Below, in pieces: positions 13,901-25,050 of a stretch of DNA of 60,000 nt. Each line of letters opens with the position of its first letter. Position 1 is the first letter of the stretch. The position numbers and the translations under genes are program-made. The stretch lies in the NCBI RefSeq assembly GCF_964355755.1, contig NC_092671.1, forward strand, positions 13,498,501-13,558,500. Reading direction: 5' to 3'. This DNA comes from Antedon mediterranea (lineage: Eukaryota > Echinodermata > Crinoidea > Comatulida > Antedonidae). The notes under the pieces were generated by a model, which was not told the origin of the DNA, made no database searches, and saw only the letters and a list, made by a program, of their open reading frames with translations.

Positions 13901-16900
13901 CGTTAGATCTACTAAGAATTCAGCATTTATAGGCCCAGGTAACATGAGATAGGGGACACTTTAAATTTACTGTAATTTAATAAAAATTATAATTTAATTA
14001 AAAGGTGCACTTTTTCAAACGATATTTTTGATTAATTTCAAGATTACTTTATAATTAATTTACAGTTAAATTTAGTTGATGGGTGTATAATTTAACCACA
14101 AATAATTTATAATAAAACCAAGAACGAGTATTTATTAGGAACATAATCATGAAAAAGTTGCATTCCAAAATGCATTATGATGTTTAATTTCATATAAAAT
14201 GACACATGGATGTTAAGTAATGTTGAATAACCCATTGTCATGAAGCGGAACAACATATCAATGATATCAACATTCATAATGTTACTTATAGATTTTGTAC
14301 CAGCTTGAAATGGATTTAATAATTTATGATGCCATTTAGTATCAGTTCCTTTTATATTTGGTATTTATGGGGCTAATAATATTAATATGCATAGTAATGT
14401 AAAGAAATTGTTAATGATTCAGTAAGTGTAAATAGCACCATGGAATCACATTAGGTATGGGAGACTTCGTGCTCACTTTATGTCTAAATCGTAAAGACTT
14501 GCTTTCATGTTGGTTATTAGGACTAATTACTGTAGGATTTATTAATTATTAATAATATTGGACCTCAACTATTCATTTGTTGAGAAACATCTAAATAGTG
14601 TATAATGTTTGTATACAGTAAACCCCATTGGGTATTAAAGAGACACTTTTTGGTAAAATTAGTGCTTTTTTCTATGAAAGGATGATGTTGATATCTATTG
14701 GTACAGTAGTTCCCCATCTTTAGTAAAAGATACAGTATGAAGATGTAGATAGAACAAACAAAAAACAAGGCCAAAAACATAACCACTTTAATAAAAAGAA
14801 AAAATGTCTAAAATGGACCTGAAATGGATTTTCGATTTGTTTTGGGGGGTATTACTGTAGGTGTTGCTAGAATGTATATTGTTACAAAATATAAATTCGC
14901 CCTTTTGGGGAAAGCCCCATTTGAAAATTTAAAAAAATCGCGGGTGACGTCACTTTGTGAATATTCCAATTCCTCCATTGGACAATTTGCAGTTTTTTGG
15001 CTGTAACTCTTGAAATCTATGGAGTATTTTCTAAAAAATGCTTGTGCTTTTGCAGAAACATATTTATAATTATTTTGGGGATTTAGAACAAACAAAGTAC
15101 ATTTTAGGGCAATATATTTGAACAACATTAGACATATAATATTGAATAAATAGTATTAGTATCAAAGCTTGTCAACGCTTCGCGTATCTTTCCAGGCCGT
15201 CGATCATTCACTGACTATCGGGCGGCATACACGCTCTCGATGATCGTCGGGTTTATATGTGACGTCATGAATATAGATACTCCCAACGGCCGTTGAAATA
15301 GAATATTGCAATGGCGCGAGTAATTTTTTCCCTAACTTTACCAAGGTATCTTAAAATTTAGTTTTTTCTCAAAATGCTATACATTTTGTTTTTATTTGTA
15401 ATGGGCTTGTGTTAATTTGATACATTTAAATAACATTTGTGAATTTCTTGAAAATCCATTTCAGGTCCATTTTAAAGAAAGTTTTTAATACCTAATAATT
15501 TTAGATTGTTTAATTAGTAAAATAATTTATATATCTTTATTATCATTTTATAACAGTGTACACAATATGCATTTAACATAAATATTGCACTATACAATCA
15601 ATATCAACCCAACACTAACAATGTATTCTGTTTTGTTAACAATATTAAGTTGCATAGTGGTCCATTATTCCAATTGCAATTTACTGTATCTTCTTGTATT
15701 ATATCAAGTTATGAGAATAGGGAACAAAAGGTCTATATTTTAATATATCATTAGATAGAAATATGAACAAGTACAATAGCTTGTCTTATGCAAAAATGTA
15801 ATGATTTATGACTAAAAAATATATATTTATTAACTGGGCTGTTTTAAATCGATGCGGACATAAGACTTGTATTGTAGCTTGATAATATTCTTTAAAATTA
15901 CAATATAATCCTTGGAGAACATTAATAGTGTGTCCAGTTAACAATACTGTTTTCCAGCACTCTTCGGTCAAACTGGACCTTAGACAATTTTACGTCCGTG
16001 ATGATATTTATTTGGTTTGGCTCTTTACACAATATTTTAATAATATAATTTCGACATTGGGATTTTGTCAACCAAAGGATAGATAATTGGGATCATGGAG
16101 GATTAAAAAACTGGTGTGAGTGAATGTATTGATTTCTAACGCTAGTATTATTACATAATACTGGAAAATTACTATTTTAAACTACATTTTTTATACACTA
16201 GCGTACAAATAACAAAACAAATCATATTCTTAGTTTACTATTATTAAGTTACACATTACATGATTAATGTATTGGCTTTGTTAAGCCATGTATTAAAACT
16301 ACACTGTGACTTTTAATATTTTAATGATTGGTAGAATTTACAGTAGTCTGTGGTATCCACAGTACAATAATCTTCCAGTGCTTAGTTTAAGCATGGAGGT
16401 AATTTAATCAGTAATCCGCAGTGTAAAGTGTAATAAAATACCTTCAAACTGTCTAAAAAGTTACTATTATCATTAAATGCTATGCTTTATGGATTTAATA
16501 CCTAGAAAATCCATACTTGGTAACTATCTATTTTAGTAAGGCCTTTTTAATACAGTCTGTGCGGTTTTATATAAAATGAATAAGCACTTAAGTAAGATGC
16601 TTAAGTGCTTTGTATCAGTATTTAGCACATTTCACAATCCAGTGGGTTTCTATTCATTTTGCTATTTCTTTTCAAACTTTCGTCACTATTTTTACAGGCT
16701 TTTAAAAAATTGGAATCATATTGCAAGTCCTACATGCCTAGTCTTATGGTATGACAGGAAGAATGGTAGATTCCGCCAAAAACTTAAACTTAAGTTATAT
16801 GTGTCAATTGAAAATAACATGAATATTTTTGTTTTCAGCCGTTGGTACGAAGAGTACAGATAGCGAAGAGGGATGAATCGAAAATGCCAGAAAGTGCTTA

Positions 16901-19900
16901 CAAATCATTATTTTATACATCAATATGGTTCTTAATGTTGTACATAATATTTGGACACCACGAATATATATTCAGGGATCCAGTATCATGTTTCAAAGGT
17001 AAAGAGTAGTATTTCTATATTAACCGTTAAAACGCAAAATAAACATCTCCTCCCGCATCATAACTTTTTACTATTTTACTACTTCTTTCGGAATACTGCT
17101 TAACGATCCTTAAGGATCAAAACAAACAGGGTTCGTGCGCATGATATTGTATGCATGCATGATATTTAGTCTCTGATTAATTGCACAGTGGCTGTGTGAC
17201 AGTGGCTGTGTTTGTGTGGACTAGTACACCGGGGTAACCCCCTACTCGTCTCGAAAGATGTACTAGATTCTTTAAAGTGCAGATGAGCTATGTGTAGAAT
17301 GACCTACGGTTTATAGTCCTTATCGGAGAAGACTCGCTCTACCACCAGAACCATGGAGCGAGTGAGCCTCGAACCCTTGCCTATGTTATGGCTACTTAAT
17401 TACGGTTCTACTGTCTTAACCGCTCAGCCACCACTTTTGATGTATTGTTAAAGAAATGGTTATTATTCCGTTAAAAAATTGAGGGAAAAAAAGAAATCTG
17501 AAAACATTATCGCAATAGTTAAATAAACGGCATTTTTATTTTTTTGATATTTACAACCATGAAAATGATCGTTATCACCATTTTTAGAATGTTGAAAAAA
17601 TAGAAAAATTCAAATCTATCAAAATGATCTTTACAGTAGGTGTTTTAAGAAACTTGCCTTCTAGCCAAACTGTCAAGCTCTGTTATTACATTGTATAATG
17701 TATTGATAATCTTCTGTCATGTTTTATATTATTATTAATAAATGTGGGTTTGCCTGAAAGATATTTCTCAACTAACATAACTTGATGAGATGCAATAACA
17801 AAGGGTTAGCAAAACATGTTCATTTTCAATTGTTTGTAAATCTAATTATTAAATTTATAGTGATATTGGTAACTACAATAAAAATTCTCTTAACGAGACA
17901 AGAATGCTAATTAACAGTTAATGAGAAGTGCCATAATGTAATTGCAAAATATTACTATTTAAAGTCCTATTTTGCCTATTTGCACAAGTATGGCAGTTTC
18001 TTTATTAAATGATAATTATTAAAGCATGGCTTGGGTGTGGTTTTGTGGGTAGATGTCTACTGTGAGGTACACAAGGTCAGGAAGTCAAAACTGAGCCAGT
18101 TCCTGATATAAGATAGTAGTGAAACATTTTTAGGTATATTGTACTTAAATTAAATCCTTGTCTTTTTCTTTGAAATGTAAGCTTTACAAAGATGTTTTTT
18201 CTTCTCTTTTTATTTCAAGGATGGAACCCGAATGTTGATGTACCATTTGGAATTCGTTTAGTATATACTTTACAAGCAAGCTTCTATATGCATTCGGTTT
18301 TTGCAACCTTATACATGGATACTTGGCGCAAGGATAGCTATATGATGTTAATACATCATTTTCTCACGCTATCACTTATTGGATTCTCATATTTGTCTCG
18401 GTAATTTTTTAATAATCTTAACAAGCACCATCATAATAATAGTAATTGATAGAAATTATCTTGACTATATCTACAGTAGGCCTACATTAAAATAATATAG
18501 TACCACAAACCATACATTATCTGTTACACCAGAATCAACTCGTCATAATCAGTATCATAATCATTGTAATCTGTCATCATTCTAATAAAAAATCATCATC
18601 ATGGTACTGTATAAAAATGCCAATGTCACCATACATCTATTATTCATGAATTGTTATAAATGCTCAATTAAAAATAGAATTTTAAAAATAATTGATAACA
18701 TTCTTCAACTGTAAGTGCAGAAGTTTCATCAGAAAATGTAATATCGTCATTTTTCTACCACAAAATCTATCGAAATATCAACCACGCTATGTACTAATAC
18801 TGTACACAGCAACCAATTTATCTATTGTTATAAATTGTACTACTGTACTTTTCAATAAACATTGACTATATACAGTTCAGTACTTAAATAAACAGTACAA
18901 CAATGACAGTTCTATGAAGAATTATGGTGAGCACATTTATTTAATGGGTTATTTTGAGAGTGCAATAAATGCAATAATGTTTAGGTACCAGATGTTTGAT
19001 TCAGGCGATTCACATTTGTTTAAACATTTAAAGTATGTCACAAAATTAAGCTGTATTTTTTTAATTCTTAAATTTCTGGTAATTTGTATAGTAGTTCAGT
19101 AATTTAAAATTGTAATTACAGAAGAGATTATACTGCATGCAATGGTTATCTTTGTTAAACCGATCTGAGATACTAACTGTACTATTAATATAACAACTGT
19201 CACATGATATGTTGCTGATAAAAGTGGTGCAGTGGCTTAGTAGTATTCCTAATGCCTATAAAAAAATAAAGTTTTAGTTCAATTCTTGTATAAATTAATA
19301 TATAATTTTTCTGGGTTTTTTTTTTTGTATAGGTACCACAATGTAGGACTACTGGTGTTTTTCTTACACGACATCACTGATGTATTTCTGGAAAACTCTA
19401 AACTTTTGATTTACTTCAAAATACGACGTGGGAAGAAATATCCCATTAATGATCAGTTAGCTAACATCGGTTTTGCTGGATTCAGTGTTTCATGGTAAAA
19501 TTTATTTCGGTTTCTTGTTTATTTTTATTGTTATTTACATTCCCTAATATAAATAGTCTGATCATTCAATCTCCCTGTTCTGTTCTTCCCAATATAATCA
19601 AATTACAGTAAGCCAGCTTGCTTTAAGATTCAACAAAATTACCGGAAGTCAAAGTTTCTTAATAAACCTAATCTGCAATCAGATAATATAATAATTTCTT
19701 CAGGAATTGTCTATTTCCTTTGTTTCCTTTAATTATGCTATTTCCTGTTTTATTTTGAACTGCTCATAAACACAAACTGCATATTGATACAGTCTGACTG
19801 TCTTTTAATTACCTCTCCTCGACGCTTCGTTTAAAGGTTTGCATGACGAATACACACTATACAATTTGCGGTACAACATGTGTGTTCCAAATAGGAAGTA

Positions 19901-22900
19901 AGGTTGATAATGTCTCTGTTTCGGTTGTTATGGTACAATACAACAGTCTTCAAAACACAAGTTCATCATATTTTTTTTATTCAAATATTTTCTGTTTGTC
20001 ATTTTATATTAATTTAAAAATAGAACCCATGCAGGGGACACAAGGAGAAATATATTCTGCGAGTACTGCCTCCAAACAATCGAAAAAATCCATTTAATTT
20101 AAATTAATTATGATCCATGCAACAATGCATTCCTTGCACAATGTTAAAGTAGTTTATACTATGATGAACCCATACATCCACAATGTTGACGTATAGTAAC
20201 CACTGTTTGTTTCAAGTTTCTGTTTGCAGACCTAGAAAAACCCATGTGATTTGTGTTTTTTGAACAGATTAAATCATATCTGATCAGTTTATCAAATTAG
20301 GTGTTAAAGGCTAAATCAGAACGAGTGCTGACACCATGTTCTGCGCGTGATATATTTTTTTCTTCATAAGGCCAAAGTCAACATTGTTATCAGAAACTAT
20401 ATAGCTCCCAGTACAAATATTTCCATTTTTTTGCACTTATATCATTGGCACATTGTTAATAAAATTGTAAGATTTATAAATATCCAAATTTAGTATAAGA
20501 ATTCCACGATTTTACCAAATCGTTTTTTGTTTCAACAACCGAAACTGAAATATCAACTTGATTATAATGATGTAGACACCCATAAACCATCATGTCCATC
20601 ACTTCTTTCTTTTATAATACTTTGTACACCTGAGTGAAGAAATACAAACATAATGCATAATAGTGAGGAAAAAATTTAACTTTTTTGAACTTCATTCAAG
20701 AAACTGGGGCAGTTTCCAAGTGCACCATTATTGTTATCAATAACTTGTTTTATTGTTAGTTGATGGGATTTCAATCTTTTAAATTATCACTATGAAAATA
20801 TTGGTATGTTTAGTAGCACTGTTGATTTGTCTGGGGTTCAAATCTGGACAGTGTTGTTTTTGTAATGCTTACTTAAAGACCCATTCCCTACAATTTGTGA
20901 CGTTTTGTAGAAATAATGCATATTACTTTAAAAACATTTAAACCAGGTCATTCCTTGTCTTAATTGTACGTTTTATGGTACGTTTTATGGTAAATAATGA
21001 TAAAAGAGAGAAAGGAATTTTGCATTTTGTACTATTTATTTTTCATTAAGCCCACAATCCTAGTCGTATTCTATATTGTCAGCCAAGTTGTTTGTACACC
21101 AGATTTTAGCACCTTGGAGTTGATAGTGTCTAATCACTCCGTATCCATTCAGAGATCATGTGATTGTGTTCCCCTACCACTGGTACAGTACACTCTGTTG
21201 TTCGCTATCAATCATCAACATAGGGTCACCAAATAATTACATTGAGATTATGATAAAGCGAAAGGTCAATAGTATACAGGTCTCCAATTCTAAATCTAAC
21301 CAAGTAATAGCCTCCAACTAGTGACCACATGATTTGTTTGGCGCTACAAATGTTTCTGGTTGCAAAATTCCTGTTAGAAATTAGGAAACATATTGTTAGC
21401 CAAAATTGTGAAAACAAAAGTGTCCTGCTATATTAACCCATAACAACAAAGGTCAGGTGTTTAAAATACAATTGTGAGAACCAGTCAAGTTCAGGAAAAT
21501 TTGAATACAATGATACATTGTTTGTTATAGTAGCAATTGCACGGACAGTGTCCTTGACAAAGTTATCCCCCCGTTTTGAAGGTTCAACAAACTAGTATTA
21601 ATAAGATAATAGATTATATAAGTTATGCAATTCCAACTAAAGTGAACGCATGATTTCATCTTTTTTATCCATATTTATCAAATTCTTTCACATTAATTAA
21701 TTATAATTTCACTGTATAAAAGACAGAATAACAAATATTTTCCATTTCCAGCCATCTTTAGGTTATATTCAACTGTAACTATGTTGAATCTATATGCTAG
21801 CCTATTCTACAATACCCATTCTTAAACGTTCTTCATTCTCTCATAACCCTTTCCACTTATTTCTGGATCCTTTACAATACTACATCAGATTCTGAAATTA
21901 ATTGACTGTGGTGTAGCTAGGTAATATGTTCAAACCCCTTTTTAATAGTAGCTCCAAGCTTATATAACATTGTCAAAGGTCAAAAGATAAGTACATACTA
22001 TATTATAGTAATATTGTTGTTTTAATATTGATTATGTATTGACACAGATAATTGTATAATTAAGCAGCAAAGTATTCTTTTGTTCATTGCCCCGATAAAA
22101 AAAACCATGCATGAGTAATATACTAATATTATATTCATTGCACAATGACCTAAGTCCCATTGTATTCGAAGACAGGTAAAATAGCATGTCAAATTGATAT
22201 ACTGAAGAAAAGTATATATTTAGAATCTACTGTCTATATGCAATTATTAGATCAGTTCACGTTTGGTTATTTATCTAAGGAGGCCAATTGGGTTGTTTGT
22301 CCCTTGGAATGTTACAGTTACAACTTTCATATATCAGGTGAAAAGGATTTCACAATTTAAAAGTTTATTTTAAATTAAAAGATTGATGTTCTGAAGGTGC
22401 CCTTTCAAACAAATGTCCAGCAGTGTTAGTGTTAGTAAATAGACCTAGTAGCTCTGTATTTTACATCTCCCTTGTATGACAAATCTTTTGGCCAATCCTA
22501 CCAGTAGGCAATAAAATTTCCTTTACAATATTTATAAGCAGTCTTTATTGGTCCCGAAGTCCATATGCTTAAGGCCAATTTACACAGTCAAGCAGTAAGT
22601 GGAAAACAATAATTTAGAATCAGTGTTATTTACACAAAATGCGGAACGGAAGGGTGGTTGAGCGGAAACCTGTTACCGTTACTGCTCGTCTGTGTAAATT
22701 TGCAATTTCCCCTATTTAGTGAAAATAATCCACTGTAAATCCTAGCTATAGGTTTTGGGATATAAATAGGCCGTAATGAATAAGGTATGAGCCATTGAAA
22801 TCATTCCAATTTTCTCTGTACACTGTTCCTATTCTTAGTTAGCAAATTGCTGTCCCCTTTTTCACTTTCCATACCATTGTCTGCATATAGTTTTTTTTTG

Positions 22901-25050
22901 TCTTCCATACCAATTGTGTCAGCATTCTTTAGAATGTATGACTAATAGTAATACTTTGCGCAGGTGTACAGTTTATTGCTACTAAAAAATGATCTAGTAT
23001 CATTCATTCAATCTTTTATTTCGGAATCTCTCGTCCATAGAAAGTAAAATTACATATAAATTAATTAAAAATAAACAAGACTATACTAATTACTACTACT
23101 CATCTCAAAATAGCATTCCACCTAGAGAGCATTTATTTGACTTTGATATAAAGACGTTCCCTAAGTTAAGTTAGTTAAGTTAAGTTAGTTAAGTTAAGTT
23201 AGTTAAGTTAAGTTAGTTAAGTTAGTTAGTTAGTTAAGTTAAGTTAGTTAAGTTAGTTAGTTAGTTAAGTTAAGTTAGTTAAGACTAAAACATTTTCACT
23301 TGAATTGAGTCTGCATCAGGCCATATATCGGAATTACTTTTTCACAAGATATTTGTTTGTTTTCTTTAGGTTTGTGTGTAGACTGTACTGGTTCCCACTG
23401 AAGGCAATATGGTCCGCAGCTAACGTCAGTGAGGGGCCTGCTGATAATATTCATATGCCATTTGTACTTCTTCTCAACTGTATGCTCTGGGTACTACTCG
23501 CTATGAATATATGGTGGTTTACGGTAAATACATACACACTATTGTAAAATCAATTAGACAAAAATACAACCTTTCAATATGGAAAATCAATCAAAACATT
23601 TTTTTCTTTCTCATGAAGATAACAATAAAATGAAGTCACTTTGACAAAATTGGAAATACTTAACAGTTGTATATATTATCAGAAATAAAAATGAAGGCAT
23701 GGTAATACAGTACTAAACATTACCATACAGTATTGTCTGGCTGACCCATCTGATAGTATACACAAAATAAAAAACAATTTCATCTTTCACAAAATGAAAT
23801 TATTTGTACCATTTCCCAAACATTCACATTTGTTTTATGAGACACCTATTCTTTATGGAAGGCTAGGTGAAGGACTAGACCATTTGAAACGGCATTGCTC
23901 CAGTTTTGATGGAGTAAAAAACAGACAGCGCACACTACAAGTTGATGGAACATTAGCAAAAAAACAGCTTGACCTCTTGTTGCGAGGAGTGTGGTTGTTC
24001 AAACGAAAATCAACACGTACATAACAACACTGCACTCTTAGTGTGTTACATAACAGAGTGCTATATAATATTTATTTGATATCATGTGACCCACAATCAT
24101 CCAATGACAAGAATCTAAAAGATAAAAGTTTAAATGATTCATGTTTTAAGTTTTTGGAAATATAACCATGTCGGTACCATATAATATATATATCTGAAAT
24201 TATTTAGTTATAGTAATTTTTATAATTATTCAAATCACCATTGCTTGCTTCTTTTTTATAGTTTATCTTATCGATGCTGTACAAAGTGTTAACAGGACAG
24301 ACAACTGAGATAGATGACATCAGAGAAGAAGATATCGTACCATCGGAAAAGAAATTGACTGAAATGCTGCATGTTGGAAATGGCAAGCAGAATGGTGTTC
24401 ACAGGTTAGATATATACAATACATAAATAGATTGACATGTGACTATTGATTATAGGTGCATCATGGTTGTGAACAAGATTACATGCTATATTGCTATGGT
24501 GTTTGTATGTCTGGTGGTCAGTGTTAGAGAGAGCAATATAGCATATAATGGTAAAGGAAATTGACAAGCATGCAAAGTTGTTGGTCCTGTGTACATACTA
24601 CAATGTACATGTGTCACAATAAAGAACTTTATACACTATTTGAAAACAGTAAGAGATCGTCTCCTGGTGTACCAATAGTGGTAGATGTTGTACTGTATGG
24701 ATACTCCAGAGGGCCTAATCAGAGGGCCTAATCTGAGCCAAAACGGATCCAGAATTGTGACGTACAAACTAATATAAGAACTAAGTAAAATTTAACTATT
24801 TCAAGTTTAGAAAGAAATAAATGTTAGTTTGAAATTGATTTGAAAAATACCTCTCCAAAAAAACCAGCTTCTGTCTGTTTCAAATGAAATAAAAAAGGGA
24901 AAATGTTATTCTATGGATTTAAATACATCGTTTTAATTTTAATTTTTCAGTAAAAGCAATGGAAAGATGGCGGTGCACACAAATGGAACATTGACACATA
25001 GACCAACAGCTGGAGGAGAAGCAAAAGAAGTAACAGCCATGTCAGACTGA
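7693..25050 (+). CDS. CERS1-like: Ceramide synthase, CERS1-like (seven coding exons, spliced)
   Basis: This gene encodes a ceramide synthase, a multi-pass ER membrane enzyme that acylates sphinganine or sphingosine with fatty acyl-CoA. The coding exons are 7693-7932, 16839-16998, 18220-18400, 19333-19494, 23370-23523, 24262-24404 and 24951-25050. They total 1140 nt (379 residues plus stop), all with GT-AG borders and matching phases. The TLC (TRAM-LAG1-CLN8) domain shows the active-site pair in MLIHHFLTL and the Lag1p motif HDITDVFLENSKL. Also visible are YMDTWRKDS, RYHNVGLLV and LYWFPLK, all typical of CERS1. As in CERS1, there is no homeobox-like segment between the first membrane region and the TLC domain. 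Human CERS1 is about 350 residues, so the length fits. The C-terminal tail (exon 7) is polar and not recognisably conserved. Orthology to CERS1 rather than a sister paralogue is inferred from motifs, not from a tree. Confidence 0.93.
8765..8815. repeat. Fragment of the dispersed 'ggacac / ttgggtccc' repeat
   Basis: The phrase 'ggggacactttattgggtcc' followed by 'cgaatgtgtcccta' matches the modules of the copies near 28.4 kb and 57.9 kb. Confidence 0.45.
10429..12450. mobile_element. Non-autonomous DNA transposon, about 2.0 kb, with short inverted ends
   Basis: The left end reads GGTATCCCAATG and the right end is its exact complement, CATTGGGATACC. Both are flanked by TA (10427-10428 and 12451-12452), so a TA duplication is likely. 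An alternative reading takes the inverted repeat four bases further out with a TTC duplication. The interior differs from the flanks: it has a block of phrases such as 'aaaagttatggtccg' and 'gggttataactttt', and a GC-richer centre around 11150-11520. I see no transposase; the open frames inside are short and unrecognisable. A TA duplication would fit Tc1/mariner or a relative, but the superfamily is not settled. Confidence 0.65.
14811..15472. mobile_element. MITE-like element with 23-bp inverted ends and TA duplication
   Basis: The left end AAATGGACCTGAAATGGATT and three more bases are mirrored exactly at the right end, and TA flanks both sides (14809-14810 and 15473-15474). The 662-bp interior has no recognisable transposase and carries two 'gtgacgtca' motifs, near 14944 and 15259. 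Length, perfect ends and TA flanks fit a non-autonomous Tc1/mariner-type element. The intact ends suggest fairly recent insertion into intron 1. Confidence 0.8.
16582..16610. repeat. Perfect 11-bp hairpin in intron 1
   Basis: AAGCACTTAAG is followed by a 7-base loop and then CTTAAGTGCTT. It lies about 230 bases before exon 2. Its role is unknown, and it may be chance or a repeat remnant. Confidence 0.5.
16839..16998 (+). CDS. CERS1-like: CERS1-like exon 2 (residues 81-134)
   Basis: The acceptor 'ttttcag' leads in phase 0 into PLVRRVQIAKRDESKMPES, then a membrane segment SIWFLMLYIIF and the lumenal or loop sequence HHEYIFRDPVSCFKG. KMPES followed by a membrane span is where CERS1 lacks the homeobox found in most vertebrate paralogues. 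The donor is GTAAAG, phase 1. Confidence 0.9.
16999..18219 (+). other. CERS1-like intron 2
   Basis: No exon-like segment is seen. The intron contains the SINE at 17215-17433; the remainder is AT-rich and unassigned. Confidence 0.75.
17215..17433 (-). mobile_element. tRNA-derived SINE (minus strand)
   Basis: Read on the minus strand from about 17433, the head contains an A-box-like TGGCTGAGCGGTTAAG (17415-17430) and a B-box GGGTTCGAGGC (17366-17376). This is the layout of a Leu- or Ser-type tRNA head. A body of about 150 bases follows, with 'ggactataaaccgtaggt' and a pyrimidine/purine-rich end near 'ggggttaccccggtg', a style seen in SINEs of many marine invertebrates. It is not a functional tRNA gene, because the acceptor-stem halves do not pair. 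The 3' tail and target duplications were not resolved, so the right boundary is approximate. Confidence 0.75.
18220..18400 (+). CDS. CERS1-like: CERS1-like exon 3 (TLC domain with active-site histidines)
   Basis: The exon encodes GWNPNVDVPFGIRLVYTLQA, then SFYMHSVFATLYMDTWRKDS and MLIHHFLTLSLIGFSYLS. The two adjacent histidines are the conserved catalytic pair of ceramide synthases. It enters in phase 1 and leaves in phase 2 at donor GTAATT. Confidence 0.95.
18401..19332 (+). other. CERS1-like intron 3
   Basis: This is AT-rich intron sequence with no recognisable exon. A degenerate tRNA-like stretch near 19227-19290 is too diverged to call. Confidence 0.7.
19333..19494 (+). CDS. CERS1-like: CERS1-like exon 4 (Lag1p motif)
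   Basis: The exon encodes YHNVGLLVFFLHDITDVFLE and continues NSKLLIYFKIRRGKKYP, which is the Lag1p motif that defines the family. It ends NIGFAGFSVSW, with the W codon split across the intron (phase 2). The acceptor is 'tatag' and the donor is GTAAAA. Confidence 0.95.
22571..22705. mobile_element. Possible short MITE with imperfect inverted ends
   Basis: The left part reads 'aatttacacagtcaagcagtaa' in substance. The right part, read on the other strand, gives 'aaatttacacag' then 'acgagcagtaacgg'. About 130 bp in total could fold back on itself. Target duplication is unclear and no superfamily can be assigned. Confidence 0.45.
23162..23284. repeat. TTAG/TTAAG simple repeat
   Basis: About 120 bp are made only of 4-base gtta and 5-base gttaa words in an irregular order, ending 85 bases before the acceptor of exon 5. 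Simple repeats of this type vary in length between individuals. Confidence 0.95.
23370..23523 (+). CDS. CERS1-like: CERS1-like exon 5
   Basis: The exon encodes FVCRLYWFPLKAIWSAAN, then VSEGPADNIHMPFVLLLN and a last membrane span rich in L and W (CMLWVLLAMNIWWFT). RLYWFPLK is typical of CERS1. It enters in phase 2 and leaves in phase 0 at donor GTAAAT. Confidence 0.95.
23524..24261 (+). other. CERS1-like intron 5
   Basis: This is AT-rich intron sequence. A 76-codon open frame at 23794-24024 lies within it on the same strand, but it lacks a consistent acceptor and donor and resembles no CERS segment, so it is not annotated as an exon. Confidence 0.7.
24262..24404 (+). CDS. CERS1-like: CERS1-like exon 6
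   Basis: The exon encodes FILSMLYKVLTGQTTEID then DIREEDIVPSEKKLTEML. KVLTGQ followed by an acidic region matches the start of the cytosolic tail in CERS1. It leaves in phase 2. Confidence 0.93.
24405..24950 (+). other. CERS1-like intron 6
   Basis: No exon is seen. A short direct duplication 'agagggcctaatc' lies near 24708-24734. Confidence 0.7.
24951..25050 (+). CDS. CERS1-like: CERS1-like exon 7 (C-terminus and stop)
   Basis: The acceptor is 'tttttcag'. The exon encodes SKSNGKMAVHTNGTLTHRPT and ends ATAMSD-like (VTAMSD) at TGA 25048-25050. The tail is polar and variable in the family, so the assignment rests on splice phase, the strong acceptor and the clean stop. Confidence 0.75.

Larger units (their letters stand above)
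7933..16838 (+). other. CERS1-like intron 1 (8.9 kb)
   Basis: This long intron runs from the GTAAGT donor to the acceptor 'gttttcag'. It has no coding exon that I can recognise. It contains a dispersed repeat copy near 8765-8815, two elements with terminal inverted repeats at 10429-12450 and 14811-15472, and a short hairpin at 16582-16610. The rest is AT-rich and unassigned. Confidence 0.8.
19495..23369 (+). other. CERS1-like intron 4 (3.9 kb)
   Basis: No exon was recognised. The intron contains a possible MITE at 22571-22705 and a simple repeat at 23162-23284. An open frame at 20997-21236 has no protein-like conservation that I can see. Confidence 0.7.

Noticed and set aside
17366-17430. 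Functional tRNA-Leu or tRNA-Ser gene
   Set aside because: A and B boxes are present, but the acceptor stem does not pair and a SINE body follows.
19227-19290. tRNA-like stretch 'cagtggcttagtag ... agttcaattctt'
   Set aside because: Both boxes are degenerate and no SINE body is recognisable.
20795-20870. tRNA-like B box 'ggggttcaaatctgg'
   Set aside because: No convincing A box at the right distance and no cloverleaf. A degenerate SINE is possible but cannot be supported.
23794-24024. Extra CERS exon in intron 5
   Set aside because: The open frame has no matching splice sites, and exons 5 and 6 already join in phase with conserved sequence on both sides.
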